Shown here: in pieces, positions 46,901 through 57,716 of the stretch
Position numbering within the stretch: the first letter of the stretch is position 1
How the letters are laid out: each line of letters begins with the position of its first letter
Origin: Paraconiothyrium sp. Pb-2020
Lineage: Eukaryota > Ascomycota > Dothideomycetes > Pleosporales > Didymosphaeriaceae
DNA length: 64,000 bases
Assembly (NCBI GenBank): GCA_022419385.1
Contig: JAJUBI010000002.1
Span: 1,302,001-1,366,000 of the forward strand
Direction: 5' to 3'
Notes under the pieces: generated by a model
What the model was told of the DNA's origin: nothing
What the model saw: only the letters and a program-made list of their open reading frames with translations
Database searches by the model: none
Translations under genes and position numbers: made by a program

Positions 46901-48366
46901 TCTAGTAATCGACATGTTCAGGGCAGCTCCATCGAGTTTTCCTTAGGCCTTTAAACCTGAACAATTCGACCAAGCGGAGGTCTATTCCTCGTGGACTCAT
47001 GAAGTAGACCCGGATAGTGCATACCGTCTTTCGACACCTGCAAGTTGAAACGCGCCTCTTTCAGAGTAACAGGTATCCAGGCATACCCGTTAATAAACAG
47101 CAAATGCAAGCATCGCGCCGACCTTAGCGCTGGTAATGAGTGAGCGTCAGATCGTATTGTCAATGGCGATACACCATAAACTTTTGCTAAACTGTACAAT
47201 CACCTGCGTTGTAGGCTTGAGTTACGTGCTATTGTGGAGAAGTCACGATGGGATGCCTGTGCGATAAGTAGTAAAGCAATACCCATAGAGGATCCTTCAA
47301 GGAAGAGAAAGAAGCCTAAGAGTAGCACCACAGTGATGCGAAGTGGGCTTCCGGTGCGATGGGCAGAACTCCACCTACCTTAGCCAAGCCTTCCCCGCGC
47401 TTGTGGCTTGACTTCCACTTCGTGACAGCAGCCCAGCACAGGTCATCTGTTACAAAGTTGGTGAGAAGCTTCAGAAAACATGAAGTGGAGTGCAAGAGCG
47501 GGGGATTGTTTGGGTGGTTGATCTTGCTTATAGCGTAGCTCCTACCAGCCGACTGCGGAGCTCCTTCCGCCACAATCCCTCTGCGCAAGCTCAGCCAAGG
47601 AGATCGGAGCCAGGCTATTGGCTTTCTACCAACTCCCACCAACACAGCCACTTTGACATTCAGATCGCGACCGAAAGCAGTAATCTAATTTATGTGCTTG
47701 CCTCGATTGGGTCTCGATGTAAGCTAACACATTGCGCTTCTGGAAAGCAGACGCTGCGGAAAGAAGGCCATCCGTACCAAGGCCTCTAGGCGATATCTTG
47801 GGAGGCGATCGCGGCTCTTAGGAGAACAAGCTTACCAGGTCTTGTATTTTGCAGAAAAGATCCACCAGAATCAAGGCCAAGCCGCCATATGTTTAGCTCA
47901 TACTTCATCATCATTCACTGAAGGACACGGCAATGGTCCCTGAAGTACTCCTGTTAGCTATATATACAAATCTCGCTGTCGTCCATCCGGGCACTTGGCG
48001 GCGAGACGTCTCAAAGAACGACCCCACCCTCATTTGGCTTCTACTCATCGTGCTGCGTCAGCTCACTACAGGCCATGACTATAAGCCTGGAGCCGTATCA
48101 TCGTAGCAGCCTTGGCTTCATGGGCGTTCGGATTACACCAAGGCACTTGCCATCACAACCAAGACCCCACGAGATTCACCCAAGCCCTGCCGTAGTACAC
48201 CGACGTAATGGCACCCACACAACTTGAGCACTTTGGGATCTTGTCGAGAATGCAGAGGGGTCTCACAATCGTATAAAGGAAGACTCAAGTACCTACAAGC
48301 CTTCAACCATCAACCACATCGATTCCTTGCCAACAATCCTTCGCTCAATCATCAACTACATCCAAG
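43943..48366. other. 4.4-kb gene desert
   Basis: Only isolated ORFs up to about 123 codons, with no domains, signal peptides or exon chains that close. No transposase, reverse transcriptase or long terminal repeat was recognised. The left end should carry the acetate-transporter promoter and the right end the CHRD-gene promoter. It may be decayed repeat DNA or hold noncoding transcripts. Confidence 0.5.
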
Positions 48367-49041
48367 ATGCACTTCTCTGCACCCACTTTGATGACCCTCC
48401 TTGTGGCGACCCTTGCCGTCGCTGCCCCTACCAACAACAAGTATGACGACAAGAAGGCGTACATCAAGGACTGCAAAAAGGACCTTGAGAACAAGTGGAA
48501 CAAGAAGAACAATGACTGGAAGAAGCACGAGAAGCTCTTCTACTTCGATGCACAGTATGTCGTGAAGGCGACTCCAGATCAGGTCATCAACACCACACAA
48601 ACTCCTACCCCTGGCCAGCCCGGTGCCAAGGGCCTTTTCAAGTACGGCATCAACATTGCTGAAAACACTATCTGCTACGTAAGTGATCGCATTGGTTCTT
48701 CGGCTGCACATCAAGCTGACAATCATTAGAACATCACCCTTTCCGGCGTCACCGGCGAGTACCAATCCGCAGCCCTCACATCCACGCACATCCACGAAGC
48801 TCCTAAGGGCCGCGCAGGGCCTCCTCGTATTGCCTTTCCCAACCCTTCGGGACCTGATGACCGCCGCGTTTCCACTGGCTGCATTACTGGACCCTTCAGG
48901 ACTGGTCTTAACGGCACCGATGGCAATGACACTGGTGTTGGCTTTCACGTCCGCCAGATTGTTGCTAACCCTGGTGCCTTCTTTACCGACACTCATACCC
49001 GCCAGTTCGTCCCTGGTGCCGTTCGTGGTCAGCTCGCATAA
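48367..49041 (+). CDS. Secreted CHRD-domain protein
   Basis: Exons 48367-48678 and 48730-49041 give 207 aa; the 51-bp intron is in phase 0 (ENTICY then NITLSGVTGEYQ). Residues 1-20 are a signal peptide (LMTLLVATLAVAAPT). A short Lys/Asp-rich segment follows (KKDLENKWNKKNNDWKKHEK), then a CHRD domain: VTGEYQSAALTSTHIHEAPK, GRAGPPRIAFPNP, TGVGFHVRQIVANPGAFF, and VRGQL at the end. CHRD domains occur in chordin and in secreted microbial proteins; the molecular role in fungi is unclear. Several N-glycosylation sequons (NITL, NGTD, NDTG) fit secretion. Confidence 0.85.
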
Positions 49042-49636
49042 GCATGATATGTGTGATGATCCGCGATATCTTGGAAGCGCTATTTTCTCGATTCGTCCCT
49101 TTACTGCATCATGTTTTAGCTACCAAGGTGCTGTATAGGTAATACGTAGATATATCGTTCAGAAAACTTAGTTCGATTTGCTTTCATTACCCTTGCCAAT
49201 ACTTTTCACTCACCCTAGCGCTATGATTCGTGGACCGAATGTTTTATTGAGTAATTGATAATGATAAATATTGGGCGCGTTGAGCTATCCGACGCGCTTG
49301 CTGTTCAATACGTACGGCAACGCGAAATCCACGCGCCTGAACACATGAGAACATCACAAAGACCGACCTTATCTCTTCCGTTTTATAACCTTCAATTGAC
49401 AATTGTAGACTGACACACGAGAAGGGATGCACATATGAATATTGCTACATGATTTAGCGAACATGCCATACCAACCCCTCACCCGATGAGACCGGTTTGC
49501 ATCTTCATTACTCATACGTAACATCGCACTTGAAACACCACAAACAAAGTATAAACATATGCAAAACGCTGAGTGTGCGGTGCCGAGTCGAGCCTCTTAT
49601 GCACCCTGCCGCGATGCATAGGGCAGGTGTTCCCTA
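49042..49636. other. Convergent 3' intergenic region
   Basis: Between the convergent stops of the CHRD gene and the RanBP2-finger gene; AT-rich and probably 3' UTRs. No gene seen. Confidence 0.5.
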
Positions 49637-51583
49637 CTATTCATCATCCTCCCGCTCGCCCCAAACTCCCATCTCCTCTCTCGCCACCTCGTCTAGATCC
49701 ACCATCGCCCCGGTGTACCCACTCTCCTCATCCTCACTCACGTCTCCCTTCGCTTCTTCCTTACTAACTTCGCCCCACCCTGCATCTTCCTCTTCTCTAT
49801 CGTGCGCCATAGGTGGGGAAATAGGGACGTAGTCGTCCATCAAATTCTGCGGGAGACCGAGGGGCGTGGGACGGCGGTCAGAAGTCGGAGGGGGACTTAG
49901 CGGAAGAAGGTTGAGTTCGGGGTGATTGTGGAGCGGCGGATCGTTTTCGGGAGGGGTGCGAGGAGCAGGATCAGGCTCAACAGGCGACGATGTGATTGGG
50001 GGCATGGGCGGCTCCTCCTTGGGTGGTGGTGGCTCTTGTGGTTTGGGATGTTCGTGTTGCCGGTGCTTGAATGCCGGTGCATGTTTATCTGCTGGAGCTT
50101 TATTCGAGGCCTTCGGTGCCTGTGATGTATCTAGTTCGCCTGGTAGAGGACCGTTGACGCGTGGTTCGTTGACCGGCGGCTTGGAAATTTGTTCCATCGG
50201 CTGCTGTGGCCGAGAAATGGGATGATTTGGTAGCTGCTGCTGCTGCTGCTGTGGAGCAAATGGTGAAATAGAGTACAGTGTCGAGCCCAGGCCTAGACTA
50301 TACCTATTCACCTTGTTCAAAAGTCCCGGTCTCTCGTCTTTCAAGCTCTTCCCATCCTCCACTCTTGAATTTGCAGGCAGAGATGCAGAGTGCGCATGTG
50401 CTGACTTCGCAGTCTTCTGCTGTACAGGACTAGGCGGTTTCGTGGTCAACGTCTCTGGGAGCTCGTTCTGACACATCTCGCAAGCCGTGAGTTCAGGATG
50501 GTTCAGAAATGTGCACGCGGGACACTGCTTTTTCTGCACCGGTGACGGCGACCGGACGCCTGACGTGGCATTATGCGGTTCCATCTGTGGGGGAAGTGCT
50601 TGTCTCGCTGTGTCGTGGGCGCCAGGCATGTCGTAACCAGGCGTATACCGCTGACCGACCTTGCTCGTATGATTCCGTCTCGGTGCCATCGTATTTGGAT
50701 TACTCGGCCTCCTTTGCGTGCTATGTGGTGCCACGCTTCCCAGCGTTGGATCGATCAGCACAGCGACCTCCACGTCTCTAAAGGTTCCGCACTTCAAACA
50801 CTGACACTGCCGCACCACACTCCTCGCCACGGTATTCTGCACCTCCCCCGGAGAATCAAAACGAATCTCGAAGCGACCTGGCTCCCCGAACCCTTTCACC
50901 GCCCTCTCCCTATTCCTCCTACTTGCGGGTGCATTCACAAACCCCGCCCCGTTGCTCACAATCGCCCTTATAGGTTCCACCGGCCCGGCAGTAATATGAT
51001 CCGCGTACGGTACCAACATTAGCGTGCCCGCACTTTTGAACGTTTGTGCCACCTCCGGTCTGAACGTAAAATCATCCTCCGATCTGAGAGATTTGAAGTA
51101 CTTAAAAAACATGTAACCAAACCACTGCCGTACCTGAACGCCCTGCTGTAGCAGCTCCTTGGGAAGATTAGCTGGCGCAGGGGATGGCCAGAGACGGTCA
51201 ATCATCGCTTTCTCTTTCAGCGCTTTGCGCACGATCAGATCCCCTCTGTAATTCTCATACAGCTTCTTTTCTAAGCGTTCATGAACCCGATATTTACTAT
51301 ATCTCACCACAATTCCCTTCACAAACGCAGGGTCTAGGTTCCACTTTCTGATGCAGTACTCAAGGGACTGAAGGTCAGCGTGGGCCCATGGGTCAGCGGG
51401 TCGGAACGATGTGGGAGCGAGTTGGTCGCCCATGGCTAGCCATCGCTTTGGTTGGAGGGGAACAGCTTCGGCGGTGGAGGCGAAGATCCATCGGATGGGT
51501 GCGTATTCGGCTTTGAAGTAATTGTAGATGAAGTCGAGGAAGTCGGCTTCGCTGAGGGGAAGCGGGCCCCGGGGCATGTCCAT
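49637..51583 (-). CDS. RanBP2-type zinc-finger protein
   Basis: 648 aa, single exon, ATG at 51583. The first ~280 residues look folded (LSEADFLDFIYNYFKAEYAP at the start; VRQCQCLKCGTFRDVEVAVL near 258, with a CxCxxC pair). Residues 354-373 are a four-cysteine RanBP2/NZF finger, CPACTFLNHPELTACEMCQN, a module that usually binds ubiquitin or RNA. The C-terminal ~270 residues are disordered, rich in Pro, Gln (a run of six) and acidic residues. NZF fingers occur in ubiquitin-binding trafficking factors, but I do not recognise this as Vps36 or any named family. Probably a ubiquitin- or RNA-binding adaptor; low certainty. Confidence 0.7.
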   Translation of the reverse strand: MDMPRGPLPLSEADFLDFIYNYFKAEYAPIRWIFASTAEAVPLQPKRWLAMGDQLAPTSFRPADPWAHADLQSLEYCIRKWNLDPAFVKGIVVRYSKYRVHERLEKKLYENYRGDLIVRKALKEKAMIDRLWPSPAPANLPKELLQQGVQVRQWFGYMFFKYFKSLRSEDDFTFRPEVAQTFKSAGTLMLVPYADHITAGPVEPIRAIVSNGAGFVNAPASRRNRERAVKGFGEPGRFEIRFDSPGEVQNTVARSVVRQCQCLKCGTFRDVEVAVLIDPTLGSVAPHSTQRRPSNPNTMAPRRNHTSKVGQRYTPGYDMPGAHDTARQALPPQMEPHNATSGVRSPSPVQKKQCPACTFLNHPELTACEMCQNELPETLTTKPPSPVQQKTAKSAHAHSASLPANSRVEDGKSLKDERPGLLNKVNRYSLGLGSTLYSISPFAPQQQQQQLPNHPISRPQQPMEQISKPPVNEPRVNGPLPGELDTSQAPKASNKAPADKHAPAFKHRQHEHPKPQEPPPPKEEPPMPPITSSPVEPDPAPRTPPENDPPLHNHPELNLLPLSPPPTSDRRPTPLGLPQNLMDDYVPISPPMAHDREEEDAGWGEVSKEEAKGDVSEDEESGYTGAMVDLDEVAREEMGVWGEREDDE

Positions 51584-52160
51584 TTTGGTTGCTGGCTTGG
51601 GTAATCCTTCTCTTCACGAATCCAGAAAGTCAGCGTTGGGCAGCCTAAACCGCGCCGAGCGGTTGCCAGAGAGAAATGCACAGCGAACTGAAGCTAAGCG
51701 GGGCGAGCGGGAGGTTGAACAGTAAAGCTGCTGCCTGGGGGCTGTTGAAGCACTGCCGGTACGTGTTCAACGCAGCCGTGCGTTTTGTCGATGGTTGCGC
51801 GCCACGCCACCTCGTGATATATCATCCGCATGGATAGCTTTGTCCAATAGCATGCGCGAATAATAGGAGCGTTCTGTGAGGTTCTTCACCGGAGCAACGT
51901 CATCGATGTGGCTGTGCGGGGTTGCGCCACCCAAACTTTATGTAAAAGCGAATATACTTGTACGAGGCAGTACGCCCGTAAGCTACGTCCGTCCGATATG
52001 CCCTTCTATCCCATATACTAAACAAGAATCGCCGTCAAAACGCCTTCGCCATGCTAAATGTATAGGTACAGCTCCTTATGCAAGAACGACAACATCAGAG
52101 AAAATTTGCCTCCGAACGGGTATCAAGCAAAAAACCTTACTACCAAAGCTACGCCTTGTC
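51584..52160. other. Intergenic region
   Basis: Promoter side of the RanBP2-finger gene and 3' side of the mannosidase gene. A plus-strand ORF at 51876-52406 is mostly antisense to the mannosidase end and is not supported. Confidence 0.5.
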
Positions 52161-54038
52161 CTATCGCTTATTTCTTCCGCGCCCCTGTTTCTGAGGGACC
52201 GGCCTACGAAATGGATGCGCCTCAGTATTGAACACCCAATCGTCCAAGCTAATCATATCCGGCGGACTAAAGATCAAATAAAAGTACTTCAGCGTTTCCC
52301 CAAACCAAAAGCTCTCCATCTTATTCTCCGGCTCAGCTGGTGGATCAGCAGTGACATCGAAAACTTGGCCATTCGCAAAGGGCGTCCTGGTCGCTCTGAC
52401 GACTGAGGTAAACATATCCCATGCGTGGTCGAGATACTCTTCGTGCCCAGTGATGCGGTACATGATCATGACGGATTCAATGGCTTCGGGACGTAGAAGA
52501 TAGCGCTTGTCGCGCATAGATGTGAAGCCGGGGGGTAGCTTTTCCTTCGCTAAGACGCGCTCGAAATCGGCGTGGTCCTTGTTGTAGCTCCGGCGGAGCA
52601 CTTCTTCTTCCCAAAAGGAGGCGTTCCACGGGCAATTCGTGCGTGAGGCGCAGGGCGCGACGTCGAAGATCTCGGGCATGATGCCGCTGGGCATCGCATG
52701 GTAGGCGTAGATGCAGCCTTCGGTGAGCTTCGCGCCAAGATCGACGTGGTGTTCGTCTGGCATGAGACGCCCGCCAAGTGCGAACATGCCGCCAATAAAG
52801 CAGGTCAGATGCTGCATCTCCGAATCTAGCTTGATATTATCGCCAGTGATTGTGACGTCGCCGCTGAAAAGCAAGTCCTTGCCCGGCTCGGTGTCAGGAA
52901 GCATGGGCCGGAAGAGCATGTGTTTGTCGATCATCGCACTGGAGTCCTTCCATAACTTCTCGTATACCGGTTCGAGACCTCCGAGCAAAGCGTGCATCTT
53001 TGGAAAATACTCGTACGAGCTGTCCGCCATTGCGCCGACCGTGAAGGACGAGCCGACAATCTCCTCCCTGTATGCGTTGATCCAGATTGGGAATAAACCC
53101 GGAATATTCGTCTTGTTCTGGGCACGATCCAAGAAATTAGTGACTTTCGCGACAACATCATAGTACTTGTTCTTCTGGGTGACCTGGGCCAGCCGCGTAA
53201 ATTCCATGGTCAATGAACCCAGGGCCGCAAAACAGATGCTGCTGTCCGCATTAAAACCACTCTTGTTCTTCGCGTTCTCCAGCATGAGCCGGTCTAGAGG
53301 GAAGTTGTTGGGCTTCGTGTCAAATGCGCGATACAGCATCTCGCCCAATTGTATAGCCTTTTCCAGCAGCACCTTTTCGTGACTGAGATCGTACGCCGAG
53401 AGTAACCCGCCCAGGTAACGAATCGTGGTCTCGAACACGCTGATTGTAATCGACTCAGAGACGCCAAAGTCAATGGCCGCGACAGCCTCCACAGCTTCGT
53501 AGAACTCCGTCTTGAGACCCATGATCCACAGCGTATCCAACGCGTCTACAAGCGTTGCTCCCCAGCCTCCGAACGATTCGGTACCCTTGCCGGTAATTGG
53601 CGCAAGCTCATCCTGACCCCATGCAAAGGTTCGATAGTTCTCCCAACTGCGCTGAAACTCTTCCCTAACAGCGACCCGTCGCGCCTCTCGCTTCGCCCTC
53701 TGCGATGAAGTTTCCGGTGGGAAGTCGTATTGCACTTTCGGCAGCTCCTTCGGGGTGCCTATAGGCAATTGTATGTATTCGGAGATCTTATGCACAAAGG
53801 GCGCGGTCCGCCAGTCGTACGAATCTCCCACGACGAAGCCGTTCACGTTTGAGCGCTCATTCATGTATGCCTCGTGTAAGTCGAAGGGAACGGCCATGGG
53901 GTCGCCAGGCCCATTAAAAATGTATATAATCGCGAAGATGAATGCGACGACGAAGGCGTACGAGAGGTTTCGCTTGTGCCGGCGTGACAATGGCTGGTTC
54001 GTTGTCGTCCGGCGAGGCATCTTTATTCTAGGGCGCAT
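52161..54038 (-). CDS. Class I alpha-1,2-mannosidase (GH47), ER type II membrane protein
   Basis: Trims alpha-1,2-linked mannose from N-glycans in the ER or early Golgi. Single exon, 625 aa, ATG at 54038. A short basic cytosolic tail (RRHKRN) precedes one membrane anchor, residues ~25-42 (YAFVVAFIFAIIYIF), giving type II topology. The GH47 barrel starts near 120: AWGQDELAPITG, FGGWGATLVDALDTLWIMG, FETTIRYLGGLLSAYDLS, HLTCFIGGMFALGGRLM, YLLRPEAIESVMIMYRITG (catalytic Glu in RPE) and VFNTEAHPFRRP, whose Thr binds calcium. A nearby pair of Cys (CASRTNCPW) probably forms the family disulfide. The length and anchor fit ER Mns1-type enzymes. Confidence 0.92.
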   Translation of the reverse strand: MRPRIKMPRRTTTNQPLSRRHKRNLSYAFVVAFIFAIIYIFNGPGDPMAVPFDLHEAYMNERSNVNGFVVGDSYDWRTAPFVHKISEYIQLPIGTPKELPKVQYDFPPETSSQRAKREARRVAVREEFQRSWENYRTFAWGQDELAPITGKGTESFGGWGATLVDALDTLWIMGLKTEFYEAVEAVAAIDFGVSESITISVFETTIRYLGGLLSAYDLSHEKVLLEKAIQLGEMLYRAFDTKPNNFPLDRLMLENAKNKSGFNADSSICFAALGSLTMEFTRLAQVTQKNKYYDVVAKVTNFLDRAQNKTNIPGLFPIWINAYREEIVGSSFTVGAMADSSYEYFPKMHALLGGLEPVYEKLWKDSSAMIDKHMLFRPMLPDTEPGKDLLFSGDVTITGDNIKLDSEMQHLTCFIGGMFALGGRLMPDEHHVDLGAKLTEGCIYAYHAMPSGIMPEIFDVAPCASRTNCPWNASFWEEEVLRRSYNKDHADFERVLAKEKLPPGFTSMRDKRYLLRPEAIESVMIMYRITGHEEYLDHAWDMFTSVVRATRTPFANGQVFDVTADPPAEPENKMESFWFGETLKYFYLIFSPPDMISLDDWVFNTEAHPFRRPVPQKQGRGRNKR

Positions 54039-54933
54039 CGTGGAGATAAGAAGAGGGAGGAGCGGCTGCTCCTGTGGTAATATGAAGGCTCGACGGCGGG
54101 TTGGTTTTGGTTATTCCTGTGCACAGTTGCTAGGGGCGCCTTCACGCCCGTAGTTACTCAAGTCGAAAGGGAGAACGGTGGACGCAACGCCAACGAATAC
54201 ACGTCGAGGCATAGGAGCTGCAAATGCAAGTACACCTAGGTGTTAATCAAAGAGCGAGGCACTAGGGCAGTAAAGGAGAGAAGAGGACACATTGGCGTCG
54301 GAAGTCCAATGGAGGTTTTGTTCGTCTAAGCTGCCAAGATGAACAGAGCGGGTGCGCGCAGGGCTGAGTAGCCTGAGTAGCCATTGCCGGAGAAGGCAGG
54401 AGCATGACTCTCTGAGTGTCTTGGGCGGAGCGGTTAGTTAATAGAAATGGGTACTTTACGGTATGCGGAGACGCTGGACCAAGACTGTGTTGCATTTCGC
54501 ATACCAGGGACCACTAGCATGCCGCCATTTAGATGGCACTTTATTGATAGCTCGGCAAGTGTCGCCGCTCAAGCTCACCTACACAGTATTGAGCTATCAG
54601 CCCAGCGTGCACCACACTGCAAGCAAAAATCAGTGCTACCGGGGCTGCTTTGTGCGAGATGAGATCTGAGTCGTCACACCATGGAGGGTGAAACAGGATC
54701 TCGGTGACTGCGATTTGATCCGCTCATGCCCCCACCAGTACCCTACACCTTGACCCAAGCTCTCCATCTTCTTAACGTTACTAAGATACTATAAGCAAGC
54801 TCAAAGACTTATTTTGGCTCCTTTTCGCAACCATGCTTTTCCTAATTCCTGGGCCTTTCTACCGCAGGAGTCTTGAAAAGAATTTCTGGCCCATACTATC
54901 ATCAAACATCGTGAAGTCGTTACCGTTGCCTAT
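54039..54933. other. Intergenic region
   Basis: Holds the mannosidase promoter on the left and URA5 3' sequence on the right. No gene or repeat recognised; ORFs are short. Confidence 0.5.
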
Positions 54934-55635
54934 CTAATCGCTTGCCCGGTACTTTTCCCTATACTCATCCAGCCGCTTCAGGTCTTCAGCACTGCCCAGC
55001 CCCCGCAAATACTCGACAACATCGTCCAACGTCAGAATAGCGAGCACCGGAATGCCATACTGTTTCCTGACCTCGCCAATGGCACTCGGTCTCGGCTGAC
55101 CGTCATCGTCAGTCGCACTTGGTGTCTTCTCCAAGCGATCGAAGGCAACGATGATACCGACGAGCTCGCCGCCTTCCCTCTTAATAATGTCAATGGCCTC
55201 GCGGATGGCGGTGCCAGCGGTGATGACATCGTCGACAATGACTATTTTCTGGCCCTTCAGCGAGGCGCCGACGATGTTGCCGCCTTCGCCGTGATCTTTC
55301 GCTTCCTTACGGTTGAAGCTGTAGCTCTTCTTGCCGAACTTGGATATGTCTAGGTCGGCGAGTTTGTCGACGGCGGCAGCCGCAAGAGGAATGCCCTTGT
55401 AGGCTGGGCCGAAGAGGACATCGAACTGAAAGGAAGGATCTGAGTTGGAGTGCGATGCTAGGGTGTGGGCGTATGCCGAAGAAATGGAGCGTAGGAGGTC
55501 GGCGCGGTGGAACAGGCCCGCGTTGAAGAAATAGGGCGAGATGCGCTTGGATTTGAGAGTGAATGTGCCGAACTTAAGGGCGCCTGCCTCGACGCAGTCT
55601 TTGAGGAAGGCTTGTTTGTATTCCGGGAGCGACAT
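54934..55635 (-). CDS. URA5: Orotate phosphoribosyltransferase
   Basis: Fifth step of de novo pyrimidine synthesis: orotate plus PRPP to orotidine 5'-phosphate, cytosolic. Single exon, 233 aa from the ATG at 55635 (MSLPEYKQAFLKDCVEAG), the usual length. The frame is open upstream to 55722 but only from a TTG. Landmarks are FTLKSKRISPYFFNAGLF (substrate-binding strand), FGPAYKGIPLAAAAV, FNRKEAKDHGEGG (flexible catalytic loop) and IVIVDDVITAGTAIRE, the PRPP-binding motif. It is divergent from TIM23 with 329 bp between the starts. Confidence 0.95.
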   Translation of the reverse strand: MSLPEYKQAFLKDCVEAGALKFGTFTLKSKRISPYFFNAGLFHRADLLRSISSAYAHTLASHSNSDPSFQFDVLFGPAYKGIPLAAAAVDKLADLDISKFGKKSYSFNRKEAKDHGEGGNIVGASLKGQKIVIVDDVITAGTAIREAIDIIKREGGELVGIIVAFDRLEKTPSATDDDGQPRPSAIGEVRKQYGIPVLAILTLDDVVEYLRGLGSAEDLKRLDEYREKYRASD

Positions 55636-55964
55636 CTTGATTCGTTGTGCCTTATTATTTGTTGACAGTTGTTGCGGAAAGTTCTGAGGATTTCTTTTCC
55701 GAGCTCGGAACAAGGTGAGCAAGGCGTAGATGGCCCGAGCGCCTTCTAGTCGTCACTCCTGGCTAGAAACTTTTATCGCGACACCCTCACGAACCCCGAC
55801 CAGTCGCCATCGCCTGCGCATCCCCCGAGTGAGGCCTGATCATCTTTTACTCTTGCATTGTGTTTCTTCTCGCATTCTGGGCGTTTGGGAACTAAGCTGT
55901 ACCTCATCTCTAAGAGCGAAGCTGCCTCGCGCCTTTCACACGACCGTACCACTACACCTCCACC
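55636..55964. promoter_or_regulatory. Divergent promoter of URA5 and TIM23
   Basis: 329 bp between the URA5 ATG (minus, 55635) and the TIM23 ATG (plus, 55965). CACC-rich and pyrimidine-rich just before the TIM23 start. No named site recognised. Confidence 0.55.
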
Positions 55965-56725
55965 ATGACCATGTACGCCTCCAACCTGCATTGGTATTAC
56001 CCCAAAGCCATGCTAACAGCCCTGTTTCAGCTGGGACACATTAACCGGGCGCAAGTCCTCAACGCAGACGGCGACGCCTGCATCGGAACCACACGACAAC
56101 TTCTCACCCGCGCCGTTTGACCCATCTACAGCCATACAACAACCCTCAGATTTCATCCTCGACCCCACACAATTACATCCGCTCGCCGGTCTGAACCAGG
56201 ACACGCTCGACTACCTCCAGCTCGAGGATTCAGTCCTTTCTGACCTCCCCGGCTCACAATCCGCACTCCCTTCTCGAGGCTGGTCCGACGATCTATGCTA
56301 CGGAACCGGCATTTCTTACCTTTCCGCTCTCACGGTTGGCGGCGCATGGGGATTGGCCGAGGGCCTGCAAAAGAACCCCTCGTCGATGCCGGGGCGGTTA
56401 CGGCTCAACGGTGTGCTGAACGCAGTCACGCGAAGGGGGCCGTTCCTGGGTAATTCAGCGGGTGTAGTGGCCATGGTGTACAATGGTATCAACAGCACTA
56501 TCGGACACTACCGGGGAAAACACGACATGACGAACAGTGTCGTGGCAGGAGCTTTGAGCGGCGCAATTTTTAAGAGTACACGAGGCGTGAGGCCAATGGC
56601 TATTAGCTCGGGTATTGTCGCCAGTGTTGCAGGATCGTGGGCGGTAAGTCAATTCCTTGCTCATTCTCAAGGACTATACTAACGACGTTCAGCTCTTCCG
56701 CAAGGTATACTTCGAGAGCGAATAA
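55965..56725 (+). CDS. TIM23: TIM23, mitochondrial inner-membrane presequence translocase
   Basis: Channel subunit of the inner-membrane TIM23 complex, importing presequence proteins. Exons 55965-55972, 56031-56643 and 56693-56725 give 217 aa. The first exon is only 8 nt (ATGACCAT); joining it across a 58-bp intron gives MTIWDTLTGRKSST, the family N-terminus. The last intron is 49 bp and ends with LFRKVYFESE. The intermembrane-space part has LHPLAGLNQDTLDYLQLEDS and LPSRGWSDDLCYGTGISYL. Four Tim17/22/23 helices follow, with NAVTRRGPFLGNSAGVVAMV and STRGVRPM. The microexon would be missed by most ORF-based calls. Confidence 0.92.
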
Positions 56726-57716
56726 ACCCTCCCCATACGTTATAATTACATCCACGACGCGCAAGACCGTACGAGCGACATACAAAAGCCGAACAGTACT
56801 GAACAAGAGTTCACAACAGCGGCAGGGCTCGTGGCGTTCTTCCCTTCAAAACTTGACACTTTATTGCATCTACTACCTTTTACTCCTTCTTGCTCACCAC
56901 TCTTATGGGTTGTTCCATATTGTAAATTAGTCGGCTTCTAGAAATGGGGCGGACAGGACGTGTGATATCCACGTATGGGATACGGAAGCATTTGGCGACG
57001 GTGTGCATTCGGCATGTAAGACCATGAGCTGTGAGAATAACGATGAATTCTATCAAACATCACAAACTTCATCATTTGTGAACTGCTCCAGACGATGTCA
57101 TGGCTTACGAGGTGTTTCACGTTCAATATCAATAATGTCACAGTGGTGTTGATGGAGTTCGTTCTGCATTGAGCAGGCCTCTGACAAGATCTTACGGTCG
57201 GGTAGACCAGCATCGAAGTATGCGTTTGAAGGCATCAGGCTGAGCCAACTTTAGACTATACGGAGCTGACGCCGGCAGTTCCCGCTTCGTAAATCTACGC
57301 CCGTACTCCGTATAAGCTTAATCCGACCTTGCTTTCAGTACCTTACCCGCAGTACATATGGCAAGTTTCGAATCTGCAGAATCCGACCGTCGATGCTTTG
57401 CACTGTATCAGGAAACTCAGGAACCGAGCTATGCTATCGTAAAAGTATATTATCTATATGAATAGAATAGAGCGGTTGAAGTACAACAAGGGATATCAAA
57501 GAGTCCAGTTAAGTTCATTCCACCACTTTGCACCATCATCCAAACATTTTACATCCCTTCCATCTCACATATGAATGGAACAACGAAGCGAAAAAAGTGC
57601 GGCTCCGCAAGAAGCCACCCTACGATGCGATGCCAGAATGCTGTTCGCTAAAGTTATGACACACAAGAACATGATTCACACCTCTGCTGCATTTTCTCAA
57701 GTCTGAGGTGATATGC
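56726..57716. other. Convergent intergenic region
   Basis: Between the stops of TIM23 and the PAN-domain protein. AT-rich in parts, with ORFs below 100 codons and no recognisable feature. Likely 3' UTRs. Confidence 0.5.

Noticed and set aside
51876..52406. 176-codon plus-strand ORF
   Set aside because: Largely antisense to the mannosidase end, no domain.
55636..55722. N-terminal extension of URA5
   Set aside because: Starts at TTG; the ATG at 55635 gives the standard protein.
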